Of a stretch of DNA of 64,000 nucleotides, positions 10,459 through 19,024 are shown one piece after another (the first letter of the stretch is position 1; each line of letters starts with the position of its first letter). The notes under the pieces were generated by a model. That model did no database searches, had not been told where the DNA came from, and saw only the letters and a list, made by a program, of their open reading frames with translations. The position numbers and the translations under genes were made by a program. Origin of the DNA: JAQBQH01 sp035607415 (lineage in GTDB: Bacteria > Myxococcota_A > Polyangia > Palsa-1104); contig DATNAQ010000096.1 of the NCBI GenBank assembly GCA_035607415.1, positions 62,001 through 126,000 of the forward strand. The letters run 5' to 3'.

Positions 10459-11502
10459 TCAGGCCGCCTTCGGGCTCTCCTTCAAGAGGCCGAGGTGCAG
10501 CATGCTCTCGGCCGTCGCCACGATGGCGTCTTCGTTCGAGCGTGGCGCCCAGCCGAGGACGCTGCGCGCCTTGCCGTTCGTTCCGTTCTTCGCCTTGCCC
10601 AGCTCGGGCAGGATCTGCTTCACCGCCGGATCGCGCAGCGCCGCCAGGCGCACCAGCCAGTTGGGCAGCTGCCGCGTCGGCACGCGCCGCGCTGCCGTGC
10701 CGAGGCGCGCCTTCAACACCTTGGCGATGTCGAGCATCGACATGAAGTCGCCGGCGACGGCGAGGAAGCGCTCGCCGCGCGCCCTGGGATCGGTCATCGC
10801 GCGCAGGTGCAGATCGACCACGTCGCGCACGTCGACGACGCCGAAGTAGAGCTTGGGGCAGCCGGGCATGGCGCCGTCCATGAGCCGCTGCACGAGCAGG
10901 ATCGACGTCGAGTAGTCGGGCCCGAGCACGGGGCCGAACACGCCGACCGGGTTGACCACCGCCAGCTCGAGCGCGCCGCCCTCCTTGGCGATGAAGTCCC
11001 ACGCCGCGCGCTCGGCCAGCGTCTTCGACTTCACGTACGGGCGCACGTCCTCGCCGTCGGGGTTGGTCCAGCTGGTCTCGTCGAACGGCGCCGCCTGCGC
11101 CGCGTGGCCGTAGCCGATCGCGGCGAACGACGACGTCAGCACGACGCGTTTGACCCCCGCGTCGCGCGCCGCGCGCAAGACGCGCAAGGCGCCCTCGCGC
11201 GCCGGCACGATGAGCTCGTCCTCGTGCTTGGGGATGCTCGGCGGAAACGGCGACGCCACGTGCAGCACGTAGTCGCAGCCGGCGACGGCGTCGGCCCAGC
11301 CGGCGTCCTGTTCGAGATCGGCCGCCACGAACGACAGCCGCGCGCCGGCGTCGCTGCCGCCCTGCCGCAGCATCGCGCGCACGTCGCCTTCGCGCTTCAA
11401 GTTGCGCACGCTGGTGCGGACCTCGTGGCCCGCGGCGAGGAGCTGCAAGATGGAGTGCGCGCCGATGAAGCCCGACCCGCCCGTCACGAGGACCTTGGCC
11501 AT
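10459..11502 (-). CDS. NAD(P)-dependent extended SDR (dihydroflavonol-reductase-like)
   Basis: A 347-residue extended short-chain dehydrogenase. The Rossmann signature TGGSGFIG is at residues 7-14, an HVASP segment follows beta-4, and the catalytic YVKSK (YxxxK) is present. The arrangement matches the dihydroflavonol-4-reductase/cinnamyl-CoA-reductase-like branch, used by bacteria on varied hydroxy or keto substrates; the natural substrate is unknown. The start is ATG with a TACCAATACGAC stretch directly before it, a possible promoter close to the start codon. No pathway neighbours are evident. Confidence 0.88.
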   Translation of the reverse strand: MAKVLVTGGSGFIGAHSILQLLAAGHEVRTSVRNLKREGDVRAMLRQGGSDAGARLSFVAADLEQDAGWADAVAGCDYVLHVASPFPPSIPKHEDELIVPAREGALRVLRAARDAGVKRVVLTSSFAAIGYGHAAQAAPFDETSWTNPDGEDVRPYVKSKTLAERAAWDFIAKEGGALELAVVNPVGVFGPVLGPDYSTSILLVQRLMDGAMPGCPKLYFGVVDVRDVVDLHLRAMTDPRARGERFLAVAGDFMSMLDIAKVLKARLGTAARRVPTRQLPNWLVRLAALRDPAVKQILPELGKAKNGTNGKARSVLGWAPRSNEDAIVATAESMLHLGLLKESPKAA

Positions 11503-11651
11503 GTCGTATTGGTACCGCGCGGCCGCGGGCGAAGCTACCCGGTTACGCCTGTATCATCGCGTCCACACGTCGAGCCGCGAGCGCAGCACCTAACTGCGCG
11601 AATCGTCGCGGGCGTCACCGTGGCGCATGGCTTGCTCTGCCGGCCGCCAAC

Positions 11652-14234
11652 ATGCGCGCCTCGTCGCCGTTTTCATCGCTTCTGCTGTTGTTGCTCGCCG
11701 CCGGCTGCAACGATTCCCCGCACACGCTCGCCACCCGCGCCGCGCTCGACGCGCCCGCCGTCGGCGTCGTCGACGGGCTCACCAAGATCCGCCCCGACTT
11801 CGCGGTGCCCCCGTCGGCGACCGCGTCGATCGAAGCGGCGCGCAACGAATTCGAGCCGTTCCAGATCGCGGTCGCCGGCGGCGCGAGCGGCGTCAAAGGG
11901 CTCACCGCCGTCGCGAGCGAGCTCGTCGGACCCGCCGGCGCGCGCATCCCCGCCGCGGACGTCCGCTTCTTCCAGGAAGGGCTCTACCACGTCAATTACG
12001 CGTCGAACGTCGAAGGCGCCGCCGGCGACTGGCCCGATCCGCTCATCCCCGACGTCGACGCCTACTTCGGCGAGAAGCGCAACGGCCTGCCCTTCGACGT
12101 CGCCGCCGCGACCACGCGGGCGATCTGGGTCGAAGTCTTCGTTCCGCGCGGCCTCGCCGCCGGCCTCTACGCCGGCGACGTCACCGTCTCGGCGGCGTCG
12201 GGCCTGCCGACCGCGACGGTACACGTCGCGTTGCGCGTGCGCGACTTCGAGCTGCCGTCGACGGCGTCGCTGAAGTCGGCGTTCGGCTTCTCCGTCGACA
12301 ACGCCTGCCGCGCGCACCACGGCGAGACCTATTGCACGGGCGACGCCGACGCCGCGCCGCTCGTCGCCGTCTACGGCCGCGCCGCGCTCGAGCACCGCAT
12401 CTCCTTCTTCGATCCCTATTACACGTTCCCGTCGAACGGCGACTTCACCACCTTCGACGCCAACACCGGCCCGCTCCTCGACGGCACGGCGGCAGTGCGC
12501 CTGCCCGGCGCGCACATGACCACCACCGCGCTCGGCAACAAGGACAGCGCGGGCGACCAGGCGGCGGCGACGCACTTCGCCGCCAAGGGTTGGAAGGACC
12601 TCTTCGACTACACCTGCGACGAGCCGCCCGCGACCTGCGCCTTCAGCGACATCCCGACGCGCGCCGCGCCCGTCCACGCCGCCGGGCTGCCGACGCTGGT
12701 CACCACCGATCTCGCGAAGGTGAACGCCAACGGGCTCGCCGACGCGGTCGACATCATCGTGCCGGTGATCGACTCCTTGCAGCCGGCCGGCGCCGCCGAC
12801 AACCGCGCGTCGTACGACGCGTTCCTCGCGCGCTCGCCGATGAAGCAGGTGTGGACCTACCAGTCGTGCGACGAGCACGGCTGCGCCTCGGGCTGCACGG
12901 CGGCGCAGGCGAGCGCGACCACGAGCGGCTGGCCCACCTACATGATCGACAGCTCGCCGATCCAGAACCGCGCCATGCAGTGGCTCGACTACGAGCTGCG
13001 CGTCTCGGGCGAGCTCTACTTCGAGACCGCCATGCACCTCGATGACGCGTGGAATTCGCACGTGAGCGGGCACAACGCGCTCTGCGACTTCGGCGGCAAC
13101 GGCGACGGCGCGCTCTTCTATCCCGGCACGCCGGCGCAGATCGGCGGCACGCACGACGTGCCCGTCGAGTCGCTGCGCCTGGCGCTCATCCGCGAGGGCA
13201 TGGAGGACTACGAATACCTGCACCTGCTCGACACGCTCGGCGGCGGCGACGATGCGCGCGCCGCGGCGAAGGCGCTGTTCCCGGCGGCGTGGCAGGTCAC
13301 CAAGGCCACGCCGGCGGCGCTCTACGCCACGCGCGCGCACCTGGCCGATCTGATCGAGGCGCGCCTCGGCACCGGCGCGGCGCCGACGGTGATCGCGCAC
13401 GCCGATGGGCCCGTCGACGTGCACGGCGACGGCGGCGAATTCGCCGCGGTCGCGCCGATCGTCGTCGCCGCCGGTGCGGGCACGGCGCGCTTCCGCATGT
13501 TGTGGGACGAGAGCGCGCTCTACGTCGCCGCCGACGTCGACGACAAGGTCTTGTCGGCCATCGGCAGCGGCCACGACGGCGAGCTGTGGAACGCCGACAG
13601 CGTGGAGCTGATGATCGACCCGATGCGCGCGCGCGCCGCCACGCCGGGCCCCGACGTGCGCCACGTGATCGTGTCGGCGACCGGCGATCTCCTCGAGGCT
13701 GACGGCGCGGGCAGCGGCGAGAACCGCGCCGTCACCATGGGCACGAGCTACGCCGTCCGCGACGACGGCACCGTCAATGGCGGCACGCCCGCGGTCGGCT
13801 ATCGCGTGATCATGGCGGTGCCGTGGAGCGGCATCGGCGTCGTGCCCGCCGTCGGCAGCGTGCTCGGGCTCGACCTCGCGCTCGACGATCTCGACGGCAC
13901 GTCGCTGACGTCGAACGACTGGGCCGCCATCACGCCGTTCGCGCAGCCGATCCGCTGGAACGCGGTGCAGCTCGGCGCGCCCGGCGGCGGCGCGCCCGGC
14001 GACGGCGCGCCCGGCGACGGCACCGGCGGCAACGCCGAATCGGGCGGTGCGAGCGGCGGCGCCGGCGCGGGCGGCGCGCTGCACGCCGGCTGCAGCGTCA
14101 GCATCGGCGCGCGCGACGCCGGCGGCGCATCCTCCGGCGCCGGCGCCGGCGCCCTCGTCGTCGCCTTGCTGGCGCTCGCCTGGCTGCGCGAGCGCCGGCG
14201 CGCGAAATCGGTCACAATGACGGGATGCGCCTGA
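11652..14234 (+). CDS. Large surface lipoprotein: DUF4091/GH123-like and CBM9-like domains, MYXO-CTERM-like tail
   Basis: An 860-residue exported protein. A lipoprotein signal ends LLAAGC (Cys 19). The central part resembles DUF4091 proteins related to glycoside hydrolase family 123, best seen in the IREGMEDYEYLHLLD block. The following region (about 575-770) looks like a CBM9-type sugar-binding domain, with RMLWDESALYVAADVDD and WNADSVELMID. A Gly/Ala/Pro linker leads to a C-terminal Cys (AGCS), a hydrophobic helix and RERRRAK, the layout of MYXO-CTERM sorting signals. Likely role: binding or cleaving amino-sugar glycans at the cell surface. Having both a lipobox and a sorting tail is unusual. 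Confidence 0.85.
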   Translation: MRASSPFSSLLLLLLAAGCNDSPHTLATRAALDAPAVGVVDGLTKIRPDFAVPPSATASIEAARNEFEPFQIAVAGGASGVKGLTAVASELVGPAGARIPAADVRFFQEGLYHVNYASNVEGAAGDWPDPLIPDVDAYFGEKRNGLPFDVAAATTRAIWVEVFVPRGLAAGLYAGDVTVSAASGLPTATVHVALRVRDFELPSTASLKSAFGFSVDNACRAHHGETYCTGDADAAPLVAVYGRAALEHRISFFDPYYTFPSNGDFTTFDANTGPLLDGTAAVRLPGAHMTTTALGNKDSAGDQAAATHFAAKGWKDLFDYTCDEPPATCAFSDIPTRAAPVHAAGLPTLVTTDLAKVNANGLADAVDIIVPVIDSLQPAGAADNRASYDAFLARSPMKQVWTYQSCDEHGCASGCTAAQASATTSGWPTYMIDSSPIQNRAMQWLDYELRVSGELYFETAMHLDDAWNSHVSGHNALCDFGGNGDGALFYPGTPAQIGGTHDVPVESLRLALIREGMEDYEYLHLLDTLGGGDDARAAAKALFPAAWQVTKATPAALYATRAHLADLIEARLGTGAAPTVIAHADGPVDVHGDGGEFAAVAPIVVAAGAGTARFRMLWDESALYVAADVDDKVLSAIGSGHDGELWNADSVELMIDPMRARAATPGPDVRHVIVSATGDLLEADGAGSGENRAVTMGTSYAVRDDGTVNGGTPAVGYRVIMAVPWSGIGVVPAVGSVLGLDLALDDLDGTSLTSNDWAAITPFAQPIRWNAVQLGAPGGGAPGDGAPGDGTGGNAESGGASGGAGAGGALHAGCSVSIGARDAGGASSGAGAGALVVALLALAWLRERRRAKSVTMTGCA

Positions 14235-14677
14235 CCTCCGAAGTCGAGCTGCTCTCGTGCTTCCGCGAGATCGACCGCGCCGACGTCGAGCTCGCCCCCG
14301 ATCTCGCCTTCCCGCTCGCCCTCGACGGGGCGCTGGCGTGGGCCGTCGGCCCGCGCGCGTTCCTCGTCTTCCGCGATCGCGCCGAGGTGCCGCCGCGTGG
14401 CATCGTCTTCCATCGCAACTCGGGCGGGCTTCCCGACGCCGCCGCGATGTGCGAGTGGTGCCACTCGGTGCGCGGCAACGGCCGCGTCAAGCTGATGAGC
14501 GCGCGCGCCAGCGAGACGCGCCGCGTGGGCCTCTACCTGTGCGCCGATCTCGGCTGCGTCGCGCGCGCGCACGAGACGCCCGGCATCGACGACGTGCGCG
14601 AGGACCTCGACGGCGACGAGCGCGCGCGCCGCACGCTGCGCCGTATCGCCGACTTCGCCTCGCGCCGCCTCTTCTGA
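14225..14677 (+). CDS. FBP (FusB-like) treble-clef zinc-finger protein
   Basis: A 150-residue protein whose C-terminal half has the four-Cys zinc finger of the FBP family: CEWC and later CADLGC, with the intervening RVKLMSAR and RRVGLYL strands typical of this domain. In staphylococcal FusB/FusC this fold binds elongation factor G and rescues it from fusidic acid; environmental homologues are usually EF-G-binding proteins of unknown role. The start overlaps the preceding gene by 10 nt, suggesting translational coupling. The N-terminal half is shorter than the helical bundle of FusB, so drug resistance should not be assumed. Confidence 0.75.
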   Translation: MRLTSEVELLSCFREIDRADVELAPDLAFPLALDGALAWAVGPRAFLVFRDRAEVPPRGIVFHRNSGGLPDAAAMCEWCHSVRGNGRVKLMSARASETRRVGLYLCADLGCVARAHETPGIDDVREDLDGDERARRTLRRIADFASRRLF

Positions 14678-14755
14678 CGTTTCTCGATCGCCGACGGCCT
14701 TCACGTCGTCGCCCGCGAGCAGCGTCATCCGTCTGGCCGCGTACGCGTCGCTGCG

Positions 14756-14761
14756 TATGAC
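14756..14761 (+). promoter_or_regulatory. Probable -10 box (TATGAC) placed for leaderless transcription
   Basis: TATGAC lies exactly 6 nt before the ATG at 14768. A transcript starting at the usual distance would begin at or next to the start codon, and there is no ribosome-binding site in between. Confidence 0.5.
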
Positions 14762-14767
14762 CTTCCG

Positions 14768-15511
14768 ATGCGAGCCCTGCCCGTCGCACTCGTGCTCCTT
14801 TGTTCGGCCTGCGCCACGCTGAACCAGCTCGAGAAGTCCGCGACCGCTCCGAGGCCGCCGCGCATCACCGTCGCCGGCGCGGCGCTCGTCCAAGCGCCGT
14901 CGAAAGAGGATCTGGCGCGCGCGCTCTGTCCGCGCGTCGCCCCGGCGGCGATCTGCGGGCTCCTCGGCGCGCCGCGCACCCTCGACTTCGTCTTCGACCT
15001 GCAGCTCGACGTCGCCAACGACAACGCCGTGCCGCTGCCGATCGTCGAGGCGCTCGCCGCCTTCACCGCCTTCCCCGGCGGCACGTCGAGCCAGAACCTC
15101 GGCGCCGTCTGCCTCACCATGTGCAACGACCCGCAGAGCTGTCCGCCGCGCGCCGGCGCCTGCGCGACCACGGGCCCGTCGGTGAAGACGATGCGCGACT
15201 TCGCCGCCGCCTCCGCGGGCTTGCTCGTCGCCGTCGCTTCGGGACAGGCGCGCCTCGACGATCTGCGCATCAAGACCATCCCCGCGCACGGCACGGCGCG
15301 CGTCACCGTCGAGCTCCAGCTCGATCCGCAGCAGCTCGTGTCGCTGCTCGCGACGCTGGCCGGCGACGTGGTCGCCGAGATCAAGCGCGGCGCGCAGCCG
15401 GCCTTCGCGATCCCCTATCGTATCGAAGGAAGCGTATGGATGGACGTGCAGGGCTTCGGCAAGCTGGCCGCGCCGTTCGGGCCGTATCAGGCGAGCTGGG
15501 AGATTCGGTAG
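14768..15511 (+). CDS. LEA14-like lipoprotein
   Basis: A 247-residue lipoprotein (signal ending LLCSAC, Cys 14). The body resembles LEA type-2/WHy-domain lipoproteins: a beta-rich region with DFVFDLQLDVANDN near the start, and a closing segment AFAIPYRIEGSVWMDVQGFG followed by a predicted final strand. An inserted Cys-rich loop (CLTMCNDPQSC...C) is not typical of the family and may be disulfide-bonded. LEA-like lipoproteins bind hydrophobic or polar ligands, and their role in Gram-negative envelopes is unclear. The gene ends 1 nt before the tail of the convergent glutamine synthetase gene. Confidence 0.7.
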   Translation: MRALPVALVLLCSACATLNQLEKSATAPRPPRITVAGAALVQAPSKEDLARALCPRVAPAAICGLLGAPRTLDFVFDLQLDVANDNAVPLPIVEALAAFTAFPGGTSSQNLGAVCLTMCNDPQSCPPRAGACATTGPSVKTMRDFAAASAGLLVAVASGQARLDDLRIKTIPAHGTARVTVELQLDPQQLVSLLATLAGDVVAEIKRGAQPAFAIPYRIEGSVWMDVQGFGKLAAPFGPYQASWEIR

Positions 15512-15512
15512 G

Positions 15513-16511
15513 CTAGAGCGAGCTGCAGACGGTCTCGGTGATCAGGCGCGTGACCACGTACGGGTCCATGTTCGCGCACGGGCGGCGATCCTCGATGTAG
15601 CCCTTCTTGTCCTTCGCCACCTGCCACGGGATGCGCACCGACGCCCCGCGATCCGAGACGCCGTACTTGTACTCCTTGTACGAGCAGGTCTCGTGCTTGC
15701 CGGTGAGGCGCTCCTCGATCCCATACCCGTAGTTGGCGATGTGCAGCGCGTGCCGCTCCTTGAGCGCCTCGGCCGCCTTGACGCACGCGTCGAGCGACTC
15801 GCGCATCTCCTTCGTCGAGAAGTTGGTGTGCGCGCCGGCGCCGTTCCAGTCGCCCTTGACCGGCTTCGGGTTCAGCGTCGCCGACACGCCGTGGTTCTCG
15901 GCGATGCGATAGAGCAGCCAGCGCGCGACCCACATCATGTCGGAAGCTTCGAGCGGGCTGGCCGGCCCGATCTGGAACTCCCACTGCGCCGGCATGACCT
16001 CGGCGTTGATGCCCGAGAACTTCAGGCCCGCCTTGAGACAGGCGTCCATGTGCTCCTCGACGATGTCGCGGCCGAACACCTCGTCGGCGCCGACGCCGCA
16101 GTAGTAGCCGAACTGGGGCGCGGGGAAGCCGTTGGTCGGCCAGCCGAGCGGGCGCGTTCCGTCGAAGAACGTGTACTCCTGCTCGATGCCGAACCACATC
16201 TCGTGCGACGCATACTTGGCGGCGATCTCGGCCAGCGGCGCGCGCATGTTGGTCGGGTGCGGCGTCATGTCGGTCAGGAGCACTTCGCACAGGACGAGCT
16301 TGTTCTCACCGCCGCGCACCGGATCGGGGCACACGAAGACCGGCTTGAGCACGCAGTCGGACTGGTGCCCCGCGGCCTGGTTGGTGCTCGATCCGTCGAA
16401 TCCCCAGATCGGCGGCTTTTCGCTGATCGGGACGATCTTCGTCTTCGAGCGCAGCTTGGCAGTCGGCTCTGCACCGTCGGTCCAGATGTATTCGGCTTTG
16501 TAGAAGTCCAC
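15513..16511 (-). CDS. glnII: Glutamine synthetase type II (eukaryote-like GSII)
   Basis: About 332 residues catalysing ATP-dependent amidation of glutamate. The short length and motifs are those of GSII, not the 470-residue GSI: YKAEYIWTDG at the start, PIWGFDGSST, WFGIEQEYTFFD, INAEVMPAQWEFQIGP, GDWNGAGAHTNFS and RGASVRIP. I chose GTG 16511, not ATG 16532, because AAAGGAG (16516-16522) lies 4 nt before the GTG and because family members begin only a few residues before the YK-EYIW block; the ATG would put the ribosome site inside the gene. GSII is not adenylylated by GlnE as GSI is. No other nitrogen gene adjoins it. Confidence 0.95.
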   Translation of the reverse strand: MDFYKAEYIWTDGAEPTAKLRSKTKIVPISEKPPIWGFDGSSTNQAAGHQSDCVLKPVFVCPDPVRGGENKLVLCEVLLTDMTPHPTNMRAPLAEIAAKYASHEMWFGIEQEYTFFDGTRPLGWPTNGFPAPQFGYYCGVGADEVFGRDIVEEHMDACLKAGLKFSGINAEVMPAQWEFQIGPASPLEASDMMWVARWLLYRIAENHGVSATLNPKPVKGDWNGAGAHTNFSTKEMRESLDACVKAAEALKERHALHIANYGYGIEERLTGKHETCSYKEYKYGVSDRGASVRIPWQVAKDKKGYIEDRRPCANMDPYVVTRLITETVCSSL

Positions 16512-16515
16512 GCGG

Positions 16516-16522
16516 CTCCTTT
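16516..16522 (-). promoter_or_regulatory. Shine-Dalgarno AAAGGAG deciding the glnII start
   Basis: AAAGGAG on the minus strand, 4 nt before GTG 16511. It selects the GTG over the upstream in-frame ATG at 16532. Confidence 0.7.
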
Positions 16523-16644
16523 GTATCGGCATCCAGCGCCGATGCAGAAAACGTACGCAGGTGGCGACGGGCCGTCAACGCATAGAACGCGCCCGATCGT
16601 CGATCTTACAGGTCGGAAACAAAGGAGCGTGGGCTGGCCTACGA

Positions 16645-17121
16645 TCAGCCCCGCCGCGACGAGAAACCGCGCGCGACGACGACCAGCGCGACGACGAGCA
16701 GCGCGCCCGCCGGCGGCACCAGCACGATGGCGAGGCCGGGATCGCCGCCGTAGACGACCATGCCGCCGAGGAAAAATCCGAGCGGCATGAGCACGGTCAC
16801 CGCGCGCAACGCGAACGACGCGCGCGACGCCGCCGTGGCCGACAGCTTCGCCTTGTCGAGCGAGAGCGCGAACGCGATGTTGAGAAAGCCGAGCAGCGTG
16901 CCGTGCGCGTGCGCGAGCGTGAACGAGAGGCGCCGCGTCGCGCTCGAGACGTCGAGATACCAGCCGAGCTTGAGCCCGTGCGCCGCTTCGAGCAGGAGCC
17001 CGAGCGTCGTGAAGATGGCGAGCGACCACCATCCCCACGCGAGGTGTCGTCGCACGAGCGCGCCGTCGTCGCCGTCGGCGTCGCTCTTGTCGGTCGTCGT
17101 CTTGGCTGCGCGCTTGGCCAC
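16645..17121 (-). CDS. Four-helix membrane protein next to octaheme cytochrome
   Basis: A 158-residue protein with a charged N-terminus and about four membrane helices. Conserved-looking His residues sit at helix ends: RRHLAWGWW, LEAAHGLKLGW and LAHAHGTLLGF. This pattern recalls heme- or quinone-binding membrane subunits, but I cannot assign a family. Its start lies 3 nt after the stop of the octaheme cytochrome gene, so they are almost certainly co-transcribed. The best guess is a membrane anchor or quinone-linked partner of that cytochrome, resting on context and His placement only. Confidence 0.7.
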   Translation of the reverse strand: MAKRAAKTTTDKSDADGDDGALVRRHLAWGWWSLAIFTTLGLLLEAAHGLKLGWYLDVSSATRRLSFTLAHAHGTLLGFLNIAFALSLDKAKLSATAASRASFALRAVTVLMPLGFFLGGMVVYGGDPGLAIVLVPPAGALLVVALVVVARGFSSRRG

Positions 17122-17124
17122 GGG

Positions 17125-18999
17125 TCACTCCATCGCGCGCACGTCTCGGTCGTCGCGCTGTTCGGTCAGTCGTTTGAGCTGCGCCTCGATCGCAGCCGCT
17201 TGCTCCGCCGTCTGCGGATGGCCGTCGAGCCAGCGGCGCACGATCTTCTCGCCCGCGCGCCGCCGCTCGTCGACGGGCGCGAGGTAGTCGAACTGCGCGG
17301 CGGGATCGATCTTGGCGAGCGCGTGGCCGGCCACGTAGCGCACCGCCGCGTAGGGATCGTCGAGCGCCGAGGCGAGGTAGGGCACCGCGTCGGCCACCGG
17401 CGCGGCCTTCTGCGCGCCTTCCCAGCCGAAGTGCCAGGCGGCGATCGCGCGCAGGATCGCGTCGCCGGACAGGAGCCACGTGATCGCGGCCGGCGTCTCG
17501 TCGGTGAGCCCGGCGGGCCTCGGCTGCTGGTACCAGCGCGCGAGCGCGTCGGCGGTCCAACCGAGGCTGCGATCGACGTGGCACAAGTTGCACGCGTTGG
17601 GGCGCTCGCTGCCGCCGGTGCGGCCGGTGACGTGCGGGCTGTCGATGCGATGATTGCGGATGCCCTTGAGAAGCCCGTAGACGGTGTGCGGCATGTGGCA
17701 GTTCACGCAGCGGCTGCCGACGGAGTCGACCTTGTGGTGCGTGTGCGCGGCGACGGCGCCGCCGATCTCTTTGTGGCACTGCGTGCACGCGGTGTCGCTG
17801 TCGGCCTGCATGCTCGCCCACAAGAGGTTGACCGGATCGCTCTTGTGCTGCGAATGGCAGCTGCCGCACCACAGCTTGCCGCCCGAGTTGCACTTCGATT
17901 CGATCATGCCGCTGTAGTCGCGGCTCGAGACGCGGATGGTGCCGTCGGACCAGAAGTAGCCGCGCAGGTAGGCCGGATCTTCCTGGATGTGCTTGGCCAG
18001 CGCCGGCGTCGGATGCAGCTGGCGCAAGAGCGGCTGCGACCGCTCGAGCTCCTCGCCGGGCACGAAGGTGCGCCCTTCGCCGAGGTAGATGTCGTTGCTG
18101 AGATCGGTGAGCGAGTGGCACTGGCCGCACACCTCGGACGCGCGCGCCGCGGGCAGGCGCGCCGGATTGACGATCGTGGGATCGCCGGCGCCGCGCAGAT
18201 GGAGCCAGTAGCGACGGAACGGGTTCTGATTGGCGGCGACGTGCTCTTCGGCGGGACCGTGGCACGACTCGCAGGCGATGCCCATCTCGCCGACCTGGCT
18301 GCGCACCTCCTTGCCACCGACGAGCGCGTGCGGCTGCCCGCCGGTGGTGTGGCAGGTGATGCAGCTGACGTTCCACACCTGCTCTTGATGGCGCCCGCCG
18401 GGCGGATGCAGAAAGACGTCGCCGCGCGGCACCCAGCGCTTGTCGTCGAAGAGATAGGTGAAGGGCAGCGACAGCTGGCCGTTGCCGACGAGCGACGGCA
18501 CCCAATAGGCCTGCATGTGGTGCGAGCCGGTCACCATCGTGATGCGCCGCTCGACGCGCGGCGGGGTCTCGCCCGGCTTGACGTCGCGCTGGCCGAAGTC
18601 GACCTCGTACTGCCACAAGGGATCGATCATCTCGACCATGAAGTCGTCGCCGCGACGGAAGAGGCGCGCGTCGTAGCCGTCGCCGTGGAGCTTCACGTCG
18701 CCGAAATCGCCGCGCACCGACGTCGGGCTCGCGTACTGCGTCATCGTGCGGTGGTAGCCGCGATGCCACGAGTGGTACTCGTCGGGATGGCACGCCTCGC
18801 AGCGATCGGAGGTGACGTAGCCGGCGCGCGTCTGCTGCGGCACGATCGCCGCGTTCTCGTCGTGGCGGCGCTCGAGCTGGAAGTGGCGGCGCGCCGACCA
18901 GGCGGCGAGCGGGAACATCACCAGCACCAGCGCGCCGACGACGATGCGCCGCGAAGTGCGCGGGCGGGATGGAGCAGCGGCCACGGCCGATTTTACCAC
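17125..18999 (-). CDS. Membrane-anchored octaheme cytochrome c with HEAT-like tail
   Basis: About 624 residues with eight CxxCH heme sites in order: CEACH, CITCH, CESCH, CGQCH, CGSCH, CTQCH, CVNCH and CNLCH. An N-terminal helix (VVGALVLVMFPLAAW) anchors or exports it, and many extra His residues are available as distal ligands. After the heme domain comes a helical, HEAT-repeat-like region (AVPYLASALDDPYAAVRYVAG). The frame is open to 19152, but that would cover the divergent peptidase start; GTG 18999 or 18984 are the plausible starts. Likely a periplasmic electron carrier or multiheme reductase. No substrate is indicated, and it is not a canonical nitrite or hydroxylamine enzyme by visible motifs. 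Confidence 0.9.
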   Translation of the reverse strand: MVKSAVAAAPSRPRTSRRIVVGALVLVMFPLAAWSARRHFQLERRHDENAAIVPQQTRAGYVTSDRCEACHPDEYHSWHRGYHRTMTQYASPTSVRGDFGDVKLHGDGYDARLFRRGDDFMVEMIDPLWQYEVDFGQRDVKPGETPPRVERRITMVTGSHHMQAYWVPSLVGNGQLSLPFTYLFDDKRWVPRGDVFLHPPGGRHQEQVWNVSCITCHTTGGQPHALVGGKEVRSQVGEMGIACESCHGPAEEHVAANQNPFRRYWLHLRGAGDPTIVNPARLPAARASEVCGQCHSLTDLSNDIYLGEGRTFVPGEELERSQPLLRQLHPTPALAKHIQEDPAYLRGYFWSDGTIRVSSRDYSGMIESKCNSGGKLWCGSCHSQHKSDPVNLLWASMQADSDTACTQCHKEIGGAVAAHTHHKVDSVGSRCVNCHMPHTVYGLLKGIRNHRIDSPHVTGRTGGSERPNACNLCHVDRSLGWTADALARWYQQPRPAGLTDETPAAITWLLSGDAILRAIAAWHFGWEGAQKAAPVADAVPYLASALDDPYAAVRYVAGHALAKIDPAAQFDYLAPVDERRRAGEKIVRRWLDGHPQTAEQAAAIEAQLKRLTEQRDDRDVRAME

Positions 19000-19024
19000 G
19001 GCCGAATCGTGCGAAGATGGCCGC

